Below, in pieces: positions 8,289 to 12,891 of a DNA stretch of 12,891 nt. This stretch comes from Octadecabacter sp. (GTDB lineage: Bacteria > Pseudomonadota > Alphaproteobacteria > Rhodobacterales > Rhodobacteraceae), in the NCBI GenBank assembly GCA_003533975.1, contig DQCL01000029.1, positions 1 through 12,891 of the forward strand, given 5' to 3'. The number at the start of each line of letters is the position of its first letter. The first letter of the stretch is position 1. Made by a program: the position numbers and the translations under genes. The notes below the pieces were generated by a model. That model saw only the letters and a program-made list of their open reading frames with translations, was not told the origin of the DNA and did no database searches.

Positions 8289-9113
8289 TTAGAGGATCAC
8301 TTGATGTTCAGCTTGTCCAACAGCATCGACGGGCGTTGCGAAAGTTTTGCCTTCGTCAACGCCGATTAGCCCGTCAGCTGCGGATGTGCAGAACAGTGTT
8401 TTGAAGTCAGCACCGCCAAACGCAGGGCAAGACGTTTGCGCAGCTGGGAAGGCGACGGTTTGTGTCATCGTTCCGTCTGGCGCATAGCATGCTACACGGT
8501 TGGCGCCCCATTGGGCATTCCAGAAGTTGCCAGCGCTGTCTATAACCGCGCCGTCTGGCCCCCACGCCGTTTCCCCGAAGTCGAGCCAAACTTCTGGATC
8601 GCCCGTGGGCCATCCGTCTTTTTCTGAAAGACGCTGGCGCATGATTTTTTTGGTCGGTGTGTCGGTGAAGTACGCATAGGTGCCATCGGGTGCAAAGCAG
8701 ATCGAATTGCTGATTGTAATGTCGGGAAATAGGGTGCGAACCTCGCCACGGTAATAGCGATAGATCGCGCCTGCGTTGCGTTGGGCATTCAAGCCCATTG
8801 TGCCGATCCAAAATCCCCCCCAAGGATCAGCACGGCCGTCGTTTGAACGGGTGATTGGATTGTCGATCTCGATCTCAGCGACTTGATCTGCGGTTTCGCG
8901 TGCCAGATCAAATACGTGTAATCCTATGCTGTCAGCCATGAGAAGGCGCGTGTCGTCGACCCATCCGGCGGCGGAAACATGGCGGGTAAACTGCCAGTGC
9001 CGCCCTTTGATGTGAAGACGCTTTGACAGGATATCAAACCAAAACAGCTCACCACGTTCAGGGTGCCACAAGGGGCCTTCACCTAACGTGCACTGGGTGT
9101 CATCAAAGATCAT
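8289..9113 (-). CDS. SMP-30/gluconolactonase-family sugar lactonase
   Basis: Six-bladed beta-propeller lactonase of the SMP-30/gluconolactonase/LRE family, probably hydrolysing an aldonolactone such as galactonolactone. The 274-residue product has the expected divalent-metal ligands: Glu12 in LGEGPLWHPE, Asn91 in SNDGRADP, Asn136 in ISNSICFAPDG and Asp187 in WGPDGAVID. The start is the ATG at 9111-9113, which overlaps the dgoA stop as ATGA. A longer open frame extends 40 codons upstream but only shadows dgoA. Translational coupling to dgoA and dgoK points to the sugar-acid pathway. Which sugar lactone it uses (galactose, arabinose, fucose) cannot be seen. A truncated mutarotase frame follows about 50 bases after its stop codon. 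Confidence 0.88.
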   Translation of the reverse strand: MIFDDTQCTLGEGPLWHPERGELFWFDILSKRLHIKGRHWQFTRHVSAAGWVDDTRLLMADSIGLHVFDLARETADQVAEIEIDNPITRSNDGRADPWGGFWIGTMGLNAQRNAGAIYRYYRGEVRTLFPDITISNSICFAPDGTYAYFTDTPTKKIMRQRLSEKDGWPTGDPEVWLDFGETAWGPDGAVIDSAGNFWNAQWGANRVACYAPDGTMTQTVAFPAAQTSCPAFGGADFKTLFCTSAADGLIGVDEGKTFATPVDAVGQAEHQVIL

Positions 9114-9712
9114 CGTGCGTCGTCGTATGCGGCCACGATATCCTGCGCGCGCGCGGCGATATCTGTCGCCGTCATCCCCGGCTTGTAAAGTGCTGACCCG
9201 ATGCCGAAACCATCGGCGGACGCTGCGAACCAATCTGAGAAGTTTTCGGGACCTGCGCCACCAACTGCGTAGACTAGGGTGTCTTCGGGAAGGACAGCAC
9301 GAATAGCTTTCAGCCCGTCCGGTCCAAGCAAAGAACCGGGGAAAAGCTTAAGGCCGTCAGCGCCGTTTTTGAGCGCGGTGAAGCACTCAGTCGGGGTCAT
9401 GACGCCCGGCCAACTTTGCATGTTTGCGGTCTTGGTTGCGACGATCACACGGGGATCGACGTTCGGGGACACAATGAGTTTGCCACCCGCTTGTGCCACG
9501 CGGTTTACGTCTTCCACAGACAGTACCGTGCCTGCGCCAATCAGCGCGTCGTTGCCGAATGCTTCTGTTAGGTGGGCGATTGATTCAAATGCGTCGGGCG
9601 AATTGAGAGGGACTTCAATTGAAGTAATGCCAGCGTCAATGAGGGCCGCAGCAGCACCGGCAACTTCGTTTGGGGTGATGCCGCGCAGAATTGCGATGAT
9701 GTTGCGAGTCAT
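9110..9712 (-). CDS. dgoA: 2-dehydro-3-deoxy-6-phosphogalactonate aldolase
   Basis: Class I aldolase splitting 2-keto-3-deoxy-6-phosphogalactonate into pyruvate and D-glyceraldehyde-3-phosphate, the last step of the De Ley-Doudoroff galactonate route. The 200-residue TIM-barrel protein has Arg10 in ILRG, the catalytic Glu33 in SIEVPL, the GAGTV phosphate-side loop (59-63), and the Schiff-base Lys122 in GLKLFP. KDPG/KDPGal aldolases share these residues; the adjacent galactonokinase favours the galactonate enzyme over Eda. It begins directly after the dgoK stop (TAAATG) and overlaps the lactonase start by four bases (ATGA), so the three genes are one transcription-translation unit. Confidence 0.93.
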   Translation of the reverse strand: MTRNIIAILRGITPNEVAGAAAALIDAGITSIEVPLNSPDAFESIAHLTEAFGNDALIGAGTVLSVEDVNRVAQAGGKLIVSPNVDPRVIVATKTANMQSWPGVMTPTECFTALKNGADGLKLFPGSLLGPDGLKAIRAVLPEDTLVYAVGGAGPENFSDWFAASADGFGIGSALYKPGMTATDIAARAQDIVAAYDDAR

Positions 9713-10618
9713 TTATCCGGTCTCCAGAAGGGCGTGCGCGGCTTTGATGCCGGCGAGTGTCATATCAGTGGCATCAGCGCGGACCACGTCAATGCCCTGC
9801 GCTGCAAGCCCCGCAAGATAAGGCTGGGACACGGCTTCTGCCCCGATGAGCGCGACGTTCTGGCCAAGCCAGTAGGGCTTGGTTGACGCGAGTTCTGCGC
9901 CAATCAGCAAACCGGACAGTCGCGCGCGTAGTGTTTGCGCGTCTGTGTTGTGGATGAGCTGTGCTGCGCGGAGGGAAAACAAGTGCCCGGCCATACGTTC
10001 GGGACGCGACAACGTGAGTGAGAGCGCTTCGAGAAAGGTGTCCTCGTTCCAGCCGCTGTCAGCGATCGAATGGCGCAACACGGATTCCTCGGAGAGTAGA
10101 GCGAACATTTCCCCGGTCATGCAGGTTTGAAAGCTCACGACTTCACCAGCGGACACATGCACCCATTTGGTGTGTGTTCCTGGCAGGCAGATGACGCCGT
10201 CCCATCCGTCGTTCTGCGCGAGGTATCCAGCGATCTGTGTTTCCTCGCCGCGCATGACGTCCGCTGGATCGGTCTGACGGATGCCCGGTATGATGTGAAC
10301 GCTAAGACCGTCGCGAAGTACAAGGGCTTTGGCCATCTTACTGGGGCAAACGGCGCAAGGCGCGGTTTGATATGGCGCTTCGACCCAACCTTGGCGTGAT
10401 CCAACCATGCCGCAGGCCACGACTGTGTTCGCTGTATCAAGCCAGTCGGCGGCAACATCGACGAATACCGTTTCAAATTCTTCGGGCGCCAATTGGCCCA
10501 TGCCTTTGTCCGATGTCCGCATGTCCAAAACGGCCCCGTCATCACCTATCGCCCAGAGGCGCAGGTTCGATGTGCCCCAATCGGCGGCAAGCCACTTTGG
10601 TTTATGATCATAAGTCAT
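9713..10618 (-). CDS. dgoK: 2-dehydro-3-deoxygalactonokinase
   Basis: Cytoplasmic sugar-acid kinase that phosphorylates 2-keto-3-deoxy-D-galactonate at C6 with ATP, supplying the substrate of DgoA encoded next. The 301-residue product belongs to the DgoK family of the ASKHA fold. It has the phosphate-1-type motif ADWGTSNLRLW near residues 12-22, the family elements CGMVGSRQGW and MRGEETQ (122-128), and CLPGTHTKWV (around 144-153). The ATG at 10616-10618 is chosen because GAAGGGA lies about seven bases upstream; an upstream extension of eight codons is unlikely. The ATG overlaps the stop codon of a short upstream coding remnant as ATGA, suggesting dgoK was once translated after a glycosidase gene. 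No obvious promoter was found in the short gap before it. Confidence 0.93.
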   Translation of the reverse strand: MTYDHKPKWLAADWGTSNLRLWAIGDDGAVLDMRTSDKGMGQLAPEEFETVFVDVAADWLDTANTVVACGMVGSRQGWVEAPYQTAPCAVCPSKMAKALVLRDGLSVHIIPGIRQTDPADVMRGEETQIAGYLAQNDGWDGVICLPGTHTKWVHVSAGEVVSFQTCMTGEMFALLSEESVLRHSIADSGWNEDTFLEALSLTLSRPERMAGHLFSLRAAQLIHNTDAQTLRARLSGLLIGAELASTKPYWLGQNVALIGAEAVSQPYLAGLAAQGIDVVRADATDMTLAGIKAAHALLETG

Positions 10619-10749
10619 AGACGTTTCCCTTCGAGTACCCACATGGTTTCAGGAAGGGACCATGGCAAGGTCAAACCGTGATGCATGAGGTAGGCGCCGG
10701 AAAGTGTGACCGGTCCGTCCTGTAGGGCGGTTGGCCAGTGTGACTTTGG
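10615..10749 (-). pseudogene. C-terminal remnant of an alpha-galactosidase-like gene
   Basis: On the minus strand an open frame of about 44 codons, preceded by a stop at 10750-10752, ends in a TGA that overlaps the dgoK ATG as ATGA. It encodes LQDGPVTLSGAYLMHHGL, then TLPWSLPETMWVLEGKRL. The pattern 'SGxxLMxxGLxLPxxxPExxxVLE' is what I recall for the C-terminal beta-sandwich end of GH36 alpha-galactosidases. Such an enzyme would suit the galactonate genes behind it. There is no start or ribosome-binding site, and upstream sequence changes frame (KVTLANR is readable in another frame at about 10735-10757). I therefore read it as a degraded 3' end rather than a small gene. The family call is from memory and unsearched. 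Confidence 0.5.
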
Positions 10750-10813
10750 TCAACGCGGGTTTCATGGTCGTCTAGTTCGCGCGGCTTCATAAAGAAATCG
10801 GCGCGACGATGAT
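10750..10813. other. non-coding junction between soeC and the galactonate block
   Basis: These 64 bases separate the stop of the membrane-anchor gene from the alpha-galactosidase-like remnant. Short frames on the minus strand are broken by stops in all phases. A poor inverted repeat (AAATC/GATTT around 10794-10814) with a few T residues follows the soeC stop, but it is not a convincing terminator. No attachment-site duplication was seen. Confidence 0.4.
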
Positions 10814-11683
10814 TTATCGTTTACCGTAGTACAGCCCGACAACATGTTCCGCTTCTGCGAAGAACAGCCAGCGCGCGGCGAAGACGCCGGTGAGGTGGCT
10901 AAGCACAGCAAGAGCGGCAAGGATGTGCGAGTGCGTGATGAGCAACAGCACCGGCAATACCGCCATTAAAACAATCGCTATGACCCGCAGCTTTAGGGCG
11001 TGTTTGCGTGCGATCACGTAGACGAATTCTTTGAGAAGGTAGTTGGTGCCTGTGTGGGGTGGTTCGAACGCGCGTACATCGCCGCGCGCACCAAGGCCTG
11101 TGGCTGTTGCTAGTGTTGTGCCCGAATTGGCGAGCGCTTTGTCACCGAATACCCAATGCGCAATTTGTGCAACACCAGCAAGGATCAGCAAAGGCGTCGC
11201 AACGCTGACTTGCCCTGCAAGCAGCGCACCTCCTGCGATGCAGATGCTGAGGAACATGATAGGTGTGGTGACATTGGCCCAGCGGGGAACTGTCTTGATC
11301 TGGGTGTAGATCATCGAGGTTGTGAACACGGTGCCGATGGACAGGACTGCGCCAACAATGCCGACCAGCGTCCAGTTGGCATCAAAGAATACAGCTCCAG
11401 CCCCATATAGTGCCATAACCAGCAACGCAGCGATGGCGCAAATGCCTTCGCGCGATAGCCAACTAGACCGCCATTGCTTGAACGCCTTAAGCGCGCGCTC
11501 TGGGTGGCCAAGGTGGAATGTTGACGCAATAAGGCCACCTACGGCCAGCGCGTATGCGATTGAAAACCAGATGAATGCCATGAGCCCAGTCGGGGACGGC
11601 ATCCCAAAGCCAAGGAACGCCAGAAGGCCAAAGCCGAGGCCCGAGAGTGTTGAAAATAGAATAACTGATGGTGCGGGATGCAT
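10814..11683 (-). CDS. soeC: DmsC/NrfD-like membrane anchor, probable SoeC
   Basis: Integral membrane subunit linking a molybdoenzyme to the quinone pool. The 289-residue product shows eight hydrophobic segments: roughly residues 6-29, 32-55, 81-101, 106-128, 142-163, 168-188, 236-253 and 256-280. The loop KTVPRW between segments 4 and 5 and the overall length agree with DmsC-type anchors (E. coli DmsC is of similar size). The ATG at 11681-11683 overlaps the soeB stop by one base (TAATG) and has a strong GGGGGG about eight bases upstream. A longer frame extending 19 codons upstream is only a shadow of soeB. In the Roseobacter group this gene order encodes the SoeABC sulfite dehydrogenase, but a DMSO, thiosulfate or other reductase cannot be excluded from the anchor alone. 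Confidence 0.82.
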   Translation of the reverse strand: MHPAPSVILFSTLSGLGFGLLAFLGFGMPSPTGLMAFIWFSIAYALAVGGLIASTFHLGHPERALKAFKQWRSSWLSREGICAIAALLVMALYGAGAVFFDANWTLVGIVGAVLSIGTVFTTSMIYTQIKTVPRWANVTTPIMFLSICIAGGALLAGQVSVATPLLILAGVAQIAHWVFGDKALANSGTTLATATGLGARGDVRAFEPPHTGTNYLLKEFVYVIARKHALKLRVIAIVLMAVLPVLLLITHSHILAALAVLSHLTGVFAARWLFFAEAEHVVGLYYGKR

Positions 11684-12462
11684 TAGGATTTCCCCCCTTT
11701 TGAGGAACCAGGCATGGCTTCGAGCGCCTTGTCGAGCCATCCAAGGAAACCTGTGGTCTCAGTCGCGACAGGTTCAAGAAAGGGCGCAAGGATGTCGACA
11801 TCGTCTGAGCGGTCACGATCTTTGGGGCGTGGTGGAAGATACTTATTAACGGGTTTGGTTCCCATCTCTGGCATCAAATCCATACCGCCACGTTCGGCCG
11901 TCAGGCGCGAGACGTTGCTGTCAGGGTCCGCGAAGTCGCCAAAGTGACGCGCGCCTGCAGGGCATGTGCGCACGCAGGCCGGTTCGCGGTCTTCTTCAGG
12001 CAGGTTTTCGTTGTAAATGCGATCCACGCAGAGGGTGCATTTCTTCATGACTTTCTCTTCGGCATCCATCTCGCGTGCGCCATACGGACAAGCCCAAGCG
12101 CAAAGGCCACAGCCAATGCAGTCTTGTTCGTTGACCAGAACGATGCCGTCTTCAACGCGCTTGTAGCTCGCACCTGTCGGGCAAACGGTGACACAGGGTG
12201 CATCTTCGCAGTGCAAGCAGGATTTCGGGAAGTGGATCAGCTGTGCTGGCGCTTCCTTGGGTTGGATTTCGTAGGAATGCACGCGGTTAAGGAAAGTGCC
12301 TGTCGGGTTTTCGCCGTAGGGGTCTTGGTCCGACAAGGGCGCGCCGTAGTTTTCAGTGTTCCAGCCTTTGCAAGAGATCACGCAAGCGTGGCAGCCGACA
12401 CAGGTATCAAGGTCGATCACGAGGCCGAGCTTCTTGGCCGTGGAAGTGGGAAGTGTGGTCAT
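11683..12462 (-). CDS. soeB: four-cluster [4Fe-4S] ferredoxin subunit, probable SoeB
   Basis: Electron-transfer subunit between the molybdopterin subunit and the membrane anchor. The 259-residue protein has sixteen cysteines in four groups: 21/24/27/31, 82/85/90/94, 115/118/121/125 and 142/145/163/167. This is the DmsB-type pattern binding four [4Fe-4S] clusters. The C-terminal ~75 residues beyond the last cluster are charged and proline-rich, longer than in classical DmsB. There is no twin-arginine or other signal peptide, consistent with a cytoplasmic-facing complex as reported for SoeABC. The start is the ATG at 12460-12462, with AGGGG about eight bases upstream; it overlaps the stop of a small upstream gene as ATGA. 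The frame continues open for 79 codons further upstream, but only as a shadow of that small gene and soeA. Confidence 0.87.
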   Translation of the reverse strand: MTTLPTSTAKKLGLVIDLDTCVGCHACVISCKGWNTENYGAPLSDQDPYGENPTGTFLNRVHSYEIQPKEAPAQLIHFPKSCLHCEDAPCVTVCPTGASYKRVEDGIVLVNEQDCIGCGLCAWACPYGAREMDAEEKVMKKCTLCVDRIYNENLPEEDREPACVRTCPAGARHFGDFADPDSNVSRLTAERGGMDLMPEMGTKPVNKYLPPRPKDRDRSDDVDILAPFLEPVATETTGFLGWLDKALEAMPGSSKGGKS

Positions 12463-12599
12463 GTGATGGCCCCTGTTTGTATGGGTCGGATCGTGCTTAT
12501 GGGAGCTTCTTTGCTGGCGTCCCAAGTGGCGACGAACCAAACGAAAGAACCGATGATGAGCACGAGGGCGGCGAAGATAAGAGCGAGGGTGCGGGTCAT
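12459..12599 (-). CDS. 46-residue single-pass membrane peptide between soeA and soeB
   Basis: A complete small gene fills the gap between soeA and soeB. Its ATG (12597-12599) overlaps the soeA stop as ATGA, and its TGA (12459-12461) overlaps the soeB start as ATGA, so all three would be translationally coupled. The product starts MTRTLALIFAALVLIIG, continues SFVWFVATWDASKEAP and ends with a short polar tail. One transmembrane helix of about 20 residues (5-24) follows an N-terminal Arg, suggesting the N-terminus faces the cytoplasm and the ~20-residue tail lies outside. I do not recognise a family. Its position suggests a small accessory or assembly subunit of the sulfite-oxidising complex, comparable in style to CydX of cytochrome bd; that role is inference. 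Confidence 0.78.
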   Translation of the reverse strand: MTRTLALIFAALVLIIGSFVWFVATWDASKEAPISTIRPIQTGAIT

Positions 12600-12891
12600 T
12601 TGCCAACCTTCCAAGCCAGTTTTGACGGGCCTTTGGGGACGGGGGCATTTTGTGGTGGTGTAACCGGCTGGGCCTCGGCTGGGGCCGCGACCTTTTCAAT
12701 CTTTACGCGCAAATCAAACCATGCGGCTTGGCCTGTGACGGGGTCGGAGTTGGACCAGCGCATGCCGTCTGCTTGTTCGGGCAACAACTCGTGGATCAGG
12801 TGGTTGAGCAGGAAGCCTTCGGTTGCTTCGGGGGCTTTTTCGTCCAGCGCCCAAGCGCCTTTGCGTTTGCCGATGGCGTTCCATGTCCAGA
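12596..12891 (-). CDS. soeA: C-terminus of molybdopterin oxidoreductase, probable SoeA (partial)
   Basis: Only the last 97 codons are visible; the start lies beyond the right edge. The fragment reads WTWNAIGKRKGAW at the edge, then EGFLLNHLIHELLP and SDPVTGQAAWFDLRVKIEK. These are elements of the C-terminal domain of DmsA/PsrA-family molybdopterin enzymes, which closes over the molybdenum cofactor. It ends in an alanine- and proline-rich tail and KLAWKVGK. SoeA would oxidise sulfite to sulfate in the cytoplasm and pass electrons through SoeB and SoeC to quinone. The stop overlaps the start of the small membrane-peptide gene by four bases (ATGA). The catalytic domain, N-terminal [4Fe-4S] site and any signal peptide cannot be seen, so the substrate call rests on operon order. 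Confidence 0.75.
   Translation of the reverse strand, partial: WTWNAIGKRKGAWALDEKAPEATEGFLLNHLIHELLPEQADGMRWSNSDPVTGQAAWFDLRVKIEKVAAPAEAQPVTPPQNAPVPKGPSKLAWKVGK

Noticed and set aside
8124..8404. Plus-strand frames of 75-81 codons after the 5-oxoprolinase stop
   Set aside because: They overlap the lactonase 3' end and the mutarotase-like remnant in antisense, have no ribosome-binding site and show no recognisable domain.
10135..10545. 136-codon minus-strand frame inside dgoK in another phase
   Set aside because: The composition is that of a phase-shifted reading and the dgoK frame carries all family motifs.
10794..10816. Inverted repeat AAATC/GATTT after soeC as a terminator
   Set aside because: The stem is only five A/T-rich pairs around an 11-base loop and the T tract is short, so it is not a credible intrinsic terminator.
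11944..12663. 239-codon open frame on the plus strand across soeB, the small gene and soeA
   Set aside because: It is antisense to well-supported genes, has no family features and arises from GC-rich codon bias in the opposite strand.

Overview
The window looks like a chromosomal segment of a marine alphaproteobacterium of the Rhodobacteraceae (Roseobacter group). This rests on fairly GC-rich coding sequence, alphaproteobacterial-type hemE and hemC, a 5-oxoprolinase-type hydantoinase A/B fusion, and an apparent SoeABC sulfite-oxidising molybdoenzyme operon. The genus assignment is inference from gene content; nothing could be searched.

Left part (1-4600). An AT-richer edge carries a LysE/RhtB-type exporter gene on the minus strand. 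Next come hemE (minus) and hemC (plus), divergent from a shared intergenic region of about 90 bp; they encode two successive-pathway enzymes of tetrapyrrole synthesis. hemC runs tail-to-tail, with a 4-base overlap, into a minus-strand FAD-linked 2-hydroxyacid dehydrogenase gene. A tRNA gene with anticodon CAT (77 nt including encoded CCA) follows on the minus strand, with a clear sigma-70-type promoter.

Middle (4601-8149). One very large plus-strand gene encodes a complete 5-oxoprolinase (HyuA and HyuB in a single 1182-residue chain).

Galactonate block (8111-10749, minus strand). dgoK, dgoA and an SMP-30/gluconolactonase-like gene are tightly coupled and would take a sugar lactone and 2-keto-3-deoxygalactonate to pyruvate plus glyceraldehyde-3-phosphate. 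Both flanks hold short coding remnants that are not long open reading frames. Upstream of dgoK is what looks like the last ~40 codons of a GH36-type alpha-galactosidase, whose stop overlaps the dgoK start as ATGA. Downstream of the lactonase gene is what looks like the first ~27 codons of a galactose mutarotase (galM). The intact trio therefore seems to be the core of a larger alpha-galactoside/galactose operon that has lost both ends.

Right part (10814-12891, minus strand). This holds the distal part of a soeABC-type operon: the soeA C-terminus (cut by the window edge), soeB with four [4Fe-4S] cysteine clusters, and soeC, a DmsC/NrfD-like membrane anchor. Between soeA and soeB lies a 46-codon gene for a single-pass membrane peptide, joined to both neighbours by ATGA overlaps. 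It is a candidate unrecognised small subunit and is the most interesting item in the window.
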